A stretch of 64,000 nucleotides of DNA from Acidobacteriota bacterium (GTDB lineage Bacteria > Acidobacteriota > Blastocatellia > Pyrinomonadales > Pyrinomonadaceae). The notes under the pieces were generated by a model that saw nothing but the letters and a program-made list of their open reading frames with translations, ran no database searches and was not told the DNA's origin. The first letter of the stretch is position 1. Each line of letters opens with the position of its first letter. The stretch covers positions 654,904 through 718,903 of the forward strand of contig JADJOS010000004.1 in the NCBI GenBank assembly GCA_016713675.1, read 5' to 3'. Both the position numbers and the translations under genes were made by a program. Shown here one piece after another: positions 42,758 to 50,010 of the stretch.

Positions 42758-44272
42758 ATGGACGCAACACAACAATCTTACGACATCCCAAAATTCAAAG
42801 AGCAGTACGAAAATTACATCGGCGGCAAATGGGTCGCTCCTTCTAGCGGTGAATACTTTGATAATATCTCGCCCGTCGACGGCAAGGTCTTTACAAAGGT
42901 CGCCCGCTCGAACGAGGCGGACATTGAGCTCGCCCTCGACGCCGCCCACGCTGCAGCTCCGGCATGGGGCAGAACTTCGGTAACCGAGCGGAGCAAACTT
43001 CTCAACAAGATCGCCGACGTGATGGAAGCTAATCTCGATCTGCTCGCTCGAGCCGAGACATGGGACAACGGCAAACCGATCCGCGAGACGATGGCCGCCG
43101 ACCTGCCGTTGGCGATCGATCATTTTCGTTATTTCGCGAGCGTCATCCGCGCCGAAGAAGGTAGTGCGTCCGAGCTCGACGAGAACACCCTCTCGATCAT
43201 AGTAAAAGAACCACTCGGCGTGGTCGCACAGATCATTCCTTGGAATTTCCCGCTGCTGATGGCGACCTGGAAGATCGCACCGGCCCTCGCCGCGGGCAAC
43301 TGCACGGTCGTCAAGCCTGCCGAGCAGACACCTGCGTCGATCATGGTCCTGATGGAACTGATCGGCGACATTCTGCCTCCGGGCGTGCTCAATATCGTCA
43401 ACGGATTTGGCGTCGAGGCGGGCAAACCGCTTGCGACCAGCCCGCGCGTCGCTAAGGTCGCATTTACCGGCGAAACGACGACCGGACGCCTGATCATGCA
43501 GTACGCATCGCAAAATTTGATTCCGGTAACGCTCGAACTCGGCGGCAAATCGCCCAACGTTTTCTTTAAGAGCGTGATGGACGCGAACGATGCATTCTTC
43601 GACAAATGTCTCGAAGGTGCCGCAATGTTCGCTCTGAATCAAGGAGAAATATGCACCTGCCCGTCGCGAATTCTCGTTCAGGAGTCGATCGCCGACGAAT
43701 TTATTGCCAAGGTCGTCGAACGCACCAAGAACATCAAGATGGGCCATCCGCTCGATCCTTCGACAATGATCGGTGCCCAAGCGAGTGAGGACCAGTACGA
43801 AAAGATCCTCAATTACATCAGCATCGGCAAGGAAGAAGGTGCTGAGGTGCTCTGCGGCGGCGAGGCACACAAGGGCGAAGGCGGTGCCGAGGGCGGTTTT
43901 TACATCCAGCCGACGCTGCTCAAAGGCCACAACAAAATGCGTGTCTTTCAGGAAGAGATCTTCGGCCCGGTCGCGTCCGTCACGACGTTCAAGGACGAAG
44001 AAGATGCGATCGCGATCGCCAACGACACGCTCTACGGCCTCGGAGCCGGCGTTTGGACCCGCGATGCTCACGAGCTTTACCGCGTTCCGCGTGCTATCCA
44101 GGCCGGCCGTGTTTGGGTGAATAATTACCACAATTATCCGGCCCACGCCCCGTTCGGCGGTTACAAAAAATCAGGCTTTGGCCGCGAAAACCACCTGATG
44201 ATGCTCGACCACTATCGCCAGACTAAGAATATGCTTATCTCTTATGATAAAAATGCGATGGGCTTCTTTTAA
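42758..44272 (+). CDS. Aldehyde dehydrogenase (NAD-dependent)
   Basis: 504 residues of the ExaC/AldA type. Catalytic Glu is in Glu-Leu-Gly-Gly-Lys-Ser-Pro-Asn (about 265) and Cys in Gly-Glu-Ile-Cys-Thr-Cys (about 305); Pro-Trp-Asn-Phe-Pro and the C-terminal Tyr-Asp-Lys-Asn-Ala-Met-Gly-Phe-Phe are typical. The start at 42758 is chosen because AAGGAG lies 8 bases upstream and the family begins near there; an ATG at 42713 would add 15 residues. The DUF779 gene follows by 9 bases, a pairing seen for acetaldehyde-type dehydrogenases. A dyad (CCCCA...TGGGG, about 42703-42720) lies in the leader. Confidence 0.93.
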   Translation: MDATQQSYDIPKFKEQYENYIGGKWVAPSSGEYFDNISPVDGKVFTKVARSNEADIELALDAAHAAAPAWGRTSVTERSKLLNKIADVMEANLDLLARAETWDNGKPIRETMAADLPLAIDHFRYFASVIRAEEGSASELDENTLSIIVKEPLGVVAQIIPWNFPLLMATWKIAPALAAGNCTVVKPAEQTPASIMVLMELIGDILPPGVLNIVNGFGVEAGKPLATSPRVAKVAFTGETTTGRLIMQYASQNLIPVTLELGGKSPNVFFKSVMDANDAFFDKCLEGAAMFALNQGEICTCPSRILVQESIADEFIAKVVERTKNIKMGHPLDPSTMIGAQASEDQYEKILNYISIGKEEGAEVLCGGEAHKGEGGAEGGFYIQPTLLKGHNKMRVFQEEIFGPVASVTTFKDEEDAIAIANDTLYGLGAGVWTRDAHELYRVPRAIQAGRVWVNNYHNYPAHAPFGGYKKSGFGRENHLMMLDHYRQTKNMLISYDKNAMGFF

Positions 44273-44281
44273 GAGCGTATT

Positions 44282-44665
44282 ATGATTGATCTTCCTCGCG
44301 TGACCATCACGCCTAACGCGGCGAAGGTCGTAGAGCAGCTCCGTGCCAAACACGGCGAGCTGATGTTTCATCAGAGCGGCGGTTGCTGCGACGGATCTTC
44401 GCCGATGTGTTATCCAAAAGGCGAGTTCATTGTCGGGTCGAGCGATGTTTGGATGGGCGAGATCGCCGATTGCGATTTCTTTATAGCCGCGGATCAGTTC
44501 GAGTATTGGAAGCATACGGAACTCACGATCGACGTCGTCCCCGGCCGCGGAGCGAGTTTCTCGCTGGAAATCCCACTCGGGCTTCGGTTCGTGACAAAAT
44601 CGCGACTATTCTCCGACGAGGAATTTGACCGACTGGCCGCGACTCAGTCGGGCAGCAGATTTTAA
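44282..44665 (+). CDS. DUF779 protein
   Basis: 127 residues with the cysteine pattern Gly-Gly-Cys-Cys-Asp-Gly-Ser-Ser-Pro-Met-Cys and Phe-Ile-Ala-Ala-Asp-Gln-Phe-Glu-Tyr-Trp, diagnostic of DUF779. Genes of this family sit next to aldehyde dehydrogenases in many bacteria, as here. The function is unknown, but three Cys clustered at about residues 35-44 suggest metal or redox chemistry. The next gene starts 4 bases downstream. Confidence 0.9.
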   Translation: MIDLPRVTITPNAAKVVEQLRAKHGELMFHQSGGCCDGSSPMCYPKGEFIVGSSDVWMGEIADCDFFIAADQFEYWKHTELTIDVVPGRGASFSLEIPLGLRFVTKSRLFSDEEFDRLAATQSGSRF

Positions 44666-44669
44666 TGAT

Positions 44670-45029
44670 ATGACAGACAAAATAACAGTATTCGAAAAGC
44701 CTACTTGAACGACGTGCCGCAATTTGGCGACGCTGTTTCGTGAAAACGGCATTGATTTTACATCGGTAAATTATTTCAGCGAGCCGTTGACCGCCGAGAT
44801 ATTAAGAGAACTCGCCAAGAAACTGGCGATTCCGCCTTTTGGATTGCTGCGAACGAAGGAAAAGCAGTTCAAGGAACTGGCTTTTACGCCCGAATCGCCG
44901 GAAAACGAGGTGCTCGCCGCCATTGTCGCAAATCCGGGACTGTTAAATCGTCCGATCGTCGTGGTTGGCGACCATGCAGTGATCGCCAGGCCGATAGAAA
45001 AGGCGTTGGAGCTGCTAGGCAAGAAATAG
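44670..45029 (+). CDS. ArsC/Spx-family thioredoxin-fold protein with in-frame UGA (candidate selenoprotein)
   Basis: Frame: ATG 44670, TGA at 44706-44708 (codon 13), stop TAG at 45027. With the TGA read through, the protein is 119 residues and starts Thr-Val-Phe-Glu-Lys-Pro-Thr-[UGA]-Thr-Thr-Cys-Arg-Asn, so the UGA takes the place of the first Cys of the CxxC motif of arsenate-reductase-like proteins; the C-terminal half has Asn-Arg-Pro-Ile-Val-Val-Val-Gly-Asp and Arg-Pro as in ArsC. A hairpin 24-42 bases after the UGA (44732-44750) looks like a bacterial SECIS. A TTG at 44724 in the same frame would give a truncated protein lacking the active site. It follows DUF779 in an operon. Selenocysteine is the best reading; a single substitution error (TGC to TGA) is the alternative. 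Confidence 0.72.
44732..44750 (+). promoter_or_regulatory. Candidate bacterial SECIS hairpin
   Basis: GCTGTTT (44732-44738) and AAACGGC (44744-44750) form a 7-bp stem with one G-U pair around the loop CGTGA. The loop begins 31 bases after the UGA and has G in its second position; both fit the published bacterial SECIS rules (loop 16-37 bases downstream, G in the first two loop positions). The hairpin lies inside the coding sequence, as usual in bacteria. Confidence 0.55.
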
Positions 45030-45037
45030 AGGTGAGT

Positions 45038-45523
45038 ATGAGACTGTCATTGACGTTATGTTATCTAATGCTCGTTGTGATGTTCGCGGGATGTGACCTG
45101 CGGAGCGAAACGGCCAAGCGGGAGATGGAGAAATTTAGCGGTACGCCGACGCCGACCCTTGCACCCTCAACGCCCGAACTTCCGGTCGATCCATCGGAGA
45201 TAATAACGGCCGACATTTCTATGCAGGGAGAAATGATCACTGTGAACGGCCACGACCTGAAGAAAACTGCTGCCTGTACAAAATTCAACCGCGTCATGAT
45301 CAGCGGAGGCCGAAACGTGATCACGATAAAAGGAGCGTGCCAACTAATAACAATAAATGGCGACGGTAACCGGATAATTAGCGACGCGGCTCTTCAATTC
45401 GTCATCAACGGTACAAATAATACTGTTAATTATTCGCTTTACGTCAACGGCAAACGGCCTAATATAAAGGAGAATGCGTCAGGAAATACTATCGAAAAGA
45501 TCCCGGCCGGCGCAACAAAATGA
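45038..45523 (+). CDS. DUF3060-like lipoprotein
   Basis: 161 residues with a lipoprotein signal (Val-Met-Phe-Ala-Gly-Cys, Cys at about residue 19). After a Pro/Thr-rich linker (about 35-55) comes a beta-solenoid-like repeat region with Ser-Gly-Gly-Arg-Asn-Val, Asn-Gly-Asp-Gly-Asn-Arg-Ile and Asn-Gly-Thr-Asn-Asn-Thr-Val, the pattern of DUF3060. A GTG at 45032 is an alternative start. It overlaps the DUF2237 gene by 4 bases (ATGA). The function is unknown. Confidence 0.78.
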   Translation: MRLSLTLCYLMLVVMFAGCDLRSETAKREMEKFSGTPTPTLAPSTPELPVDPSEIITADISMQGEMITVNGHDLKKTAACTKFNRVMISGGRNVITIKGACQLITINGDGNRIISDAALQFVINGTNNTVNYSLYVNGKRPNIKENASGNTIEKIPAGATK

Positions 45524-45924
45524 GCTATACAAACGGAAACGGTAATGGTAACGGGCATAATCTGAAGCCCAAGAATGTTCTCGGCGGCGAACTGCAGTCG
45601 TGCTGCACCGATCCGATGACCGGATTTTATCGCGACGGCTATTGCCGCACGGGCGTTGACGACACGGGCCGCCATACGGTGTGCATAGTTGCGACCGATG
45701 AGTTTCTCGCATATTCAAAAGCCGTCGGCAATGACCTCTCGACTCCGATGCCGCAGTACGCTTTCCCGGGCGTCAAGGGTGGCGACAAGTGGTGCCTCTG
45801 TATGCTGCGTTGGAAACAAGCACTCGAAGACGGCATGGCACCGCAGGTCGTTCTCGAATCAACGCACGCCGCGGCGTTGACGGTCGTCTCACTCGAAGAC
45901 TTAAAGGCCCACGCCGCCGACTAG
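45520..45924 (+). CDS. DUF2237 protein
   Basis: 134 residues with a Gly/Asn-rich start, then Asn-Val-Leu-Gly-Gly-Glu-Leu, Cys-Cys-Thr-Asp-Pro-Met-Thr-Gly-Phe-Tyr-Arg-Asp-Gly-Tyr-Cys and Gly-Val-Lys-Gly-Gly-Asp-Lys-Trp-Cys-Leu-Cys, which define DUF2237. Six conserved Cys suggest metal or redox binding. The family has no established function. It overlaps the DUF3060 lipoprotein gene and is followed by a DinB gene 3 bases later. Confidence 0.9.
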   Translation: MSYTNGNGNGNGHNLKPKNVLGGELQSCCTDPMTGFYRDGYCRTGVDDTGRHTVCIVATDEFLAYSKAVGNDLSTPMPQYAFPGVKGGDKWCLCMLRWKQALEDGMAPQVVLESTHAAALTVVSLEDLKAHAAD

Positions 45925-45927
45925 CCG

Positions 45928-46395
45928 ATGAACACGGTCGAACATCTTCGCGAACTCTTCCGCTACAACGATTGGGCCAACCGGCGGATCGTGGTCGCTT
46001 TAAAGGAGAACGAATCCGAACGTGCGACGCAGATTCTCGCTCATCTCGTGACGACCGAGCAGGAATATTTTGAGCGTTTATACGGCAAAGACTCGACCGG
46101 TTTCGACTTTTTCCCCGACCTGACCGTGGCGAAATGCGGCGAACTCGCAAAGGCGACGGCCGAGCGTTATGAAAAGCTTTTACGCGGCTTTGACGAAGAA
46201 GGCCTCGACATCGTGGCACGCTATCGTACAAGCGAGGGCAAGCTTTGCGAGAACACCTATCGCGAACTTTTATCGCATGTCGTGATACATTCTTCGATAC
46301 ATCGCGGCAATATTATGTTGAAACTGCGCGAGTCGGGCTTTGTTCCGCCGGTGATCGATTACATAATCTATTTGAGAGAGACAAAGTACATTTGA
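45928..46395 (+). CDS. DinB/YfiT-family protein
   Basis: 155 residues of the DinB four-helix fold: Asn-Asp-Trp-Ala-Asn-Arg-Arg, His-Leu-Val-Thr-Thr-Glu-Gln-x-Tyr-Phe near residue 45 and His-Val-Val-Ile-His-Ser-Ser-Ile-His-Arg-Gly near 118-128, the three His that bind metal. Such proteins are putative metal-dependent hydrolases or thiol transferases. Its TGA overlaps the TTG start of scpA (TTGA), so translation is coupled. Confidence 0.88.
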   Translation: MNTVEHLRELFRYNDWANRRIVVALKENESERATQILAHLVTTEQEYFERLYGKDSTGFDFFPDLTVAKCGELAKATAERYEKLLRGFDEEGLDIVARYRTSEGKLCENTYRELLSHVVIHSSIHRGNIMLKLRESGFVPPVIDYIIYLRETKYI

Positions 46396-47165
46396 GCGAA
46401 GAACCTGAACAATATACATTCGATTTTCACCGCGAGACGGCAACGATCGTCGGCGGTACGTCGGATGACCTAAAGATCAAGATCGGTGATTTTGCCGGCC
46501 CGCTCGATCTATTACTTTTTCTGATCCGCCAGGAACGCGCGGATATATTTGATATCCCGATCGCCCGCATCACCGAGAAATATCTAGAGTATATTCGGCT
46601 GATGAAACGCCTCGACATCTCGGTCGCTGCAGATTTTCTCGTTATGGCGGCGACGCTGATCGAGATCAAATCGAAGATGCTGCTGCCGCGCGACCCTTTT
46701 GCCGGCGAAGAAGAAGAGATCGAAGACCCACGGCGCGAACTCGTCGACCGCCTGCTCGAATACGAGAAGTTCAAATCCGCCGCCGGCATGCTTTACGAGC
46801 GTGTAACTATCGAGGATGCCATCTTTACACGCGGCCCGATAGAATCGGACGACAACAACGCCGAGATCGACGCCAGCGTTTTCGATCTGCTTACCGTTTT
46901 CCAAAAGATCGTCGCCCGTCACACCGACGAAGTAAAAATGGAGATCGCCCGCGAAGAGATCTCGCTGGCCGACATGCTCAAGACGCTCAAAAATCGCATC
47001 TTCGAACTCGGCGAGATCAGTATGCTTAAATTCTTTGAAGAAATGCATTCCAAACGCGAACTCGTCACCGCCTTCATCGCGGTCCTTGAGATCGTCCGAA
47101 CCGAAGGCGTCAAATTGGTCCAGGCAGTGACGTTCGGCGACGTGATACTAAGGAAAGTTTCTTAA
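46392..47165 (+). CDS. scpA: Segregation and condensation protein A
   Basis: 257 residues. ScpA is the kleisin of the SMC-ScpAB complex that organises chromosomes. It has Phe-x-Gly-Pro-Leu-Asp-Leu-Leu-Leu-Phe-Leu-Ile (about 35-46), Ala-Thr-Leu-Ile-Glu-Ile-Lys-Ser-Lys-Met-Leu-Leu-Pro and a C-terminal winged helix with Val-Thr-Ala-Phe-Ile-Ala-Val-Leu-Glu. I chose TTG 46392, which overlaps the dinB stop by 4 bases and places the N-terminus about 30 residues ahead of the kleisin core; upstream ATG-type starts in this frame lie inside dinB. scpB follows after an inverted repeat. Confidence 0.92.
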   Translation: MSEEPEQYTFDFHRETATIVGGTSDDLKIKIGDFAGPLDLLLFLIRQERADIFDIPIARITEKYLEYIRLMKRLDISVAADFLVMAATLIEIKSKMLLPRDPFAGEEEEIEDPRRELVDRLLEYEKFKSAAGMLYERVTIEDAIFTRGPIESDDNNAEIDASVFDLLTVFQKIVARHTDEVKMEIAREEISLADMLKTLKNRIFELGEISMLKFFEEMHSKRELVTAFIAVLEIVRTEGVKLVQAVTFGDVILRKVS

Positions 47166-47232
47166 CAGGATCGGCAGGATAAAACAGGATGAAGCAATTG
47201 ATTTATCTTGCCTATCCTGTCTATCCTGTTAA
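47163..47232. repeat. TTAACAGGAT inverted repeat between scpA and scpB
   Basis: TTAACAGGATCGGCAGGATAAAACAGGAT faces ATCTTGCCTATCCTGTC plus TATCCTGTTAA, an imperfect palindrome. A related copy lies at 54860-54928 (TTTAACAGGATGGACGCGGA...TCCATGTCCATCTTGTT). Confidence 0.7.
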
Positions 47233-47243
47233 ATTCCATTTGT

Positions 47244-47816
47244 ATGACTGAAGATTTGCAGGAAACCGAAAAAGTAACGCGTACGCCCGGTGAATTAGTC
47301 GCTCTGGTCGAGGCTCTGATCTTCGTCGCCGACGAACCGCTGACCATTAAGCTGCTCGCCGAGGTATTGGACGAAGACCGCGATAGCATCCAGGCGGCCG
47401 TCGAAGAGCTCAAGAGCGAATACGAAGCTCGCGAGAGCGGCCTGCAGATCCGCGACATCGCCGGCGGCTGGCAGATCGCAACGCGGACAGATTTTCACGA
47501 AGAGGTCCGCCGTTTCCTAAAAACTCGACCGTCAGCCAAGCTCTCGATCCCCTCACTCGAAACGCTCGCGGTCATCGCGTACAAACAGCCGGTCACCGTC
47601 CCCGAGATCCTTGAGATCCGCGGCGTCCAATCCGCCTCGGCGATAAAAACACTCCTCGACAAACGCCTAATCGTCGCCAAAGGCCGCAAGGAAACCGTCG
47701 GCCGCCCGATGATGTACGGCACGTCAAAAGACTTTCTGATACAGTTTGGCCTGAATGATCTCTCGGAGCTCCCATCGATAGAGGATTTCGAAGATATAGC
47801 CGGGACTGTCGTATGA
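47244..47816 (+). CDS. scpB: Segregation and condensation protein B
   Basis: 190 residues with the two winged helices of ScpB: Leu-Val-Ala-Leu-Val-Glu-Ala-Leu-Ile-Phe-Val-Ala-Asp-Glu-Pro-Leu (about 18-33) and Leu-Glu-Thr-Leu-Ala-Val-Ile-Ala-Tyr-Lys-Gln-Pro-Val (about 107-120), then Ile-Arg-Gly-Val and the C-terminal Gly-Arg-Pro-x-x-Tyr-Gly-Thr. Start at 47244 rather than 47208 because the family begins near Glu-Leu-Val-Ala-Leu. The stop overlaps the next gene by 4 bases. The last ~35 codons are duplicated, diverged, at 48411-48566. Confidence 0.93.
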   Translation: MTEDLQETEKVTRTPGELVALVEALIFVADEPLTIKLLAEVLDEDRDSIQAAVEELKSEYEARESGLQIRDIAGGWQIATRTDFHEEVRRFLKTRPSAKLSIPSLETLAVIAYKQPVTVPEILEIRGVQSASAIKTLLDKRLIVAKGRKETVGRPMMYGTSKDFLIQFGLNDLSELPSIEDFEDIAGTVV

Positions 47817-48322
47817 CTTACCACATTGATTCAAAGAGTACTGAAGTCGTCGACGGCTTTGGCTCGGTCGGTCGGTGGATCCAACTCATTGCCATTGCCT
47901 TGGTATGTATCGCATTGCCGGCCATCTTCTATTTCATATTCGAAGGTAAGAAAGACGACCCCTTCGATCCCAAAAGCGAATTTTATCCGGCGCTGGTGAT
48001 ATTTATATTTGCAGTTCCTGTCATCTTATTTGGATATTGTTTCTACGTCTTAAGAAAGGGATTTAGACAGCTATATATTGATGACACTGAGCACTCGATG
48101 CACGTGACCTGGCAAGGGCTCTGGGGAGAATGGAACGAAACGATCCCCTTCGATGCGATTCGTGGTTTTTCTGTGGAAAGGGTAGCAATAAGCAGATATG
48201 AGTATGGCTGGGAACTCCGGGCTGTTCAGCAAAGGGGGCACTATGTGTCGCTCGCTAAGTTTTATAAAGAAGAAGCAGCACTCGACGCATTGAGATCGGT
48301 AAACAGCATCTTTAATAAATAG
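47813..48322 (+). CDS. Small membrane protein of unknown function
   Basis: 169 residues with two membrane helices (about 22-42 and 60-82) and a cytoplasmic C-terminal domain with Trp-Gln-Gly-Leu-Trp-Gly-Glu-Trp and Glu-Ala-Leu-Asp-Ala-Leu repeats. Its ATG overlaps the scpB stop (ATGA). It separates scpB from the displaced copy of the scpB 3' end and rluB, so it may be inserted cargo. No family is recognised. Confidence 0.6.
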   Translation: MTYHIDSKSTEVVDGFGSVGRWIQLIAIALVCIALPAIFYFIFEGKKDDPFDPKSEFYPALVIFIFAVPVILFGYCFYVLRKGFRQLYIDDTEHSMHVTWQGLWGEWNETIPFDAIRGFSVERVAISRYEYGWELRAVQQRGHYVSLAKFYKEEAALDALRSVNSIFNK

Positions 48323-48410
48323 ATAAAGGTCGATCCGGCAATCAAACGAACTGAGATCAATGCAGGACAGATTGCAACTATCCATCGCCCTGGCCGGGGC
48401 CGATTCACGG

Positions 48411-48566
48411 CTTACGGCTGAAGAACTGCTCGTCGCCAAGAGCTGCAATTAAACCGTCGCCCGCCCAATGCAACACGGCATGTCAAGAGATCTTCTCATT
48501 CAATTTGGTTTGAACGACCTCTCCGAACTTCCTTCGATTGACGACTTCGAAGATCGGGTTCATTAG
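48411..48566 (+). pseudogene. scpB: Diverged copy of the scpB 3' end
   Basis: Reading Leu-Leu-Val-Ala-Lys-Ser-Cys-Asn-stop-Thr-Val-Ala-Arg-Pro-Met, then Gly-Met-Ser-Arg-Asp-Leu-Leu-Ile-Gln-Phe-Gly-Leu-Asn-Asp-Leu-Ser-Glu-Leu-Pro-Ser-Ile-Asp-Asp-Phe-Glu-Asp, it matches the C-terminal part of ScpB at most positions, including the whole Gly-Leu-Asn-Asp-Leu-Ser-Glu-Leu-Pro-Ser-Ile stretch. An internal TAA and no start make it a remnant. It follows the gene at 47813-48322. Confidence 0.85.
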
Positions 48567-48569
48567 TTT

Positions 48570-48635
48570 TATCACATAGAAACATAGAACACTTAGGCGA
48601 ATTGCTCCGACTATGTGTTCTATGTGCCTATGTGG
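48570..48635. repeat. ACATAGAAACATAGAACAC inverted repeat
   Basis: CACATAGAAACATAGAACAC and TATGTGTTCTATGTGCCTATGTG are imperfect complementary arms immediately before the rluB-like start. It belongs to the same class of intergenic palindromes. Confidence 0.6.
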
Positions 48636-48647
48636 TTCAATGTTCTT

Positions 48648-49388
48648 ATGCAGGAAAGACTACAAAAACTCATCGCCCAGGCCGGCATCGCTTCGCGGCG
48701 TGCCTCTGAGCAGATCATTTTGGACGGTGAAGTAACGGTGAACGGCGAGGTAGTGACCGAACTCGGCACGAAGGCAGATCCCGAAAAAGACCACATAAAG
48801 GTCCGCGGCAAGCTGATCAACACGAAACTCGCGAACCGCGAACACGTCTATATTCTGCTCAATAAGCCAAAAGGCTACCTCTCGAGTGCGGCCGACCCCG
48901 AGGGCCGAAAGCTGGTCGTCGATCTCGTCAAAGGCTATGGCCGCCTGCATCCCGTCGGACGGCTCGATTACAACACCGAGGGTCTGATCATTCTGACTAA
49001 TGACGGCGAGTTTACAAATTTCGTCGCGTCTTCGCGAACGATACCAAAGGTGTATGACGTAAAGGTAAAAGGCCTCCCAACGACCGTCGCGATCAATAAG
49101 CTCCGCCGCGGCGTGGTGCTCGAGGACGGTTTCAAGACCGCCCCGGCCGACATCAAGGATCTAAAACACACCTTGAAGAACGGCTGGTACGAGGTGACTC
49201 TGCACGAAGGCCACAACCAGCAGATCCGCAAAATGTTCGACTCGATCGGCCACTCCGTCGTCAAACTTAAGCGTATCGCCATCGGCACGGTCACCGACAA
49301 ATTTCTTCCGGTCGGTGCCAGCCGCCCGCTGACTGAAAAAGAGTTGGAATCATTTCGCACGGTGGCGAAGCAGAGACACGACCGGTAG
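48648..49388 (+). CDS. 23S rRNA pseudouridine synthase (RluB-like)
   Basis: 246 residues with an N-terminal S4 RNA-binding domain (about 1-60: Leu-Ile-Ala-Gln-Ala-Gly-Ile-Ala-Ser-Arg-Arg) and the synthase domain with the catalytic Asp in Gly-Arg-Leu-Asp-Tyr-Asn-Thr-Glu-Gly-Leu (about 110) plus Gly-His-Asn-Gln-Gln-Ile-Arg-Lys-Met. This matches the RsuA/RluB/E/F group. Start at 48648 rather than 48615, since the upstream 11 residues are encoded by the repeat. scpA-scpB-rluB is a common gene neighbourhood. Confidence 0.92.
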   Translation: MQERLQKLIAQAGIASRRASEQIILDGEVTVNGEVVTELGTKADPEKDHIKVRGKLINTKLANREHVYILLNKPKGYLSSAADPEGRKLVVDLVKGYGRLHPVGRLDYNTEGLIILTNDGEFTNFVASSRTIPKVYDVKVKGLPTTVAINKLRRGVVLEDGFKTAPADIKDLKHTLKNGWYEVTLHEGHNQQIRKMFDSIGHSVVKLKRIAIGTVTDKFLPVGASRPLTEKELESFRTVAKQRHDR

Positions 49389-49425
49389 CGATTGACTTCT
49401 TCTAGCTTTCGGGTCACTCTGCGCG

Positions 49426-49863
49426 CTAAGCCAACGCCCGGTGCTCGACCATCAGACACAGGTCCTGGACGACCTTGATCCCCGCTTCGGCCAATTTCTC
49501 GGCAACCTCCTCGTTGCGGATACCAAGCTGAAACCAAACAGCTTTTGGCTTTTTCGCCAGGATCTCGTCCGTGTGTTTTGCGATGTCTTCTGCACGCCGA
49601 AAGACATTCAACAGGTCGATCTCGCCCGGCACATCGCCCAGATCGCGATAGACACGCTTGCCCAGTATCTCTGTAACGTCAGGATAATATACGGGCACCG
49701 GGATTATCTCGTATCCGCGATCGGCCATGTATTTCGGCACGTAATGGGCCGGCTGCCCCGAGTGCGATTCGGGCTTGATCCCGAGAACGGCGATGGTTTT
49801 TGTATTTCGAAGCACGTCCCTGATCTCGTCATCGGTGGTCAGCAAATTCTCTTTCCAATTCAT
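49426..49863 (-). CDS. CoA-binding domain protein
   Basis: 145 residues of the CoA_binding_2 fold: Ile-Ala-Val-Leu-Gly-Ile (about 25-30), Ala-His-Tyr-Val-Pro-Lys-Tyr-Met, Gly-Tyr-Glu-Ile-Ile-Pro-Val-Pro, Asp-Leu-Leu-Asn-Val-Phe-Arg-Arg and Cys-Leu-Met-Val-Glu-His. Family members are small stand-alone Rossmann domains of unknown physiological role. It is convergent with rluB and divergent from the acyl-CoA dehydrogenase. Confidence 0.9.
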   Translation of the reverse strand: MNWKENLLTTDDEIRDVLRNTKTIAVLGIKPESHSGQPAHYVPKYMADRGYEIIPVPVYYPDVTEILGKRVYRDLGDVPGEIDLLNVFRRAEDIAKHTDEILAKKPKAVWFQLGIRNEEVAEKLAEAGIKVVQDLCLMVEHRALA

Positions 49864-50010
49864 ACGTTGAGTTTACCTCACTATGCCGTATCGGCCTCCA
49901 TTTCGGCGCTCTTAGCACTGCTTGCTACGAAAGCAGCGCAAATCCGAAGCAAAAACTTGCCCGAAAACGCAACCTTATGTCATCATAATTGTTTCTTATA
50001 GTACGTAATT

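Noticed and set aside
42740..44146. 468-codon open frame antisense to the aldehyde dehydrogenase
   Set aside because: Shadow of the opposite strand; no family, no Shine-Dalgarno.
44724..45029. Separate TTG-started ORF for the ArsC-like protein
   Set aside because: It would lack the N-terminal strand and the active-site CxxC motif; the in-frame upstream ATG with UGA fits the family better.
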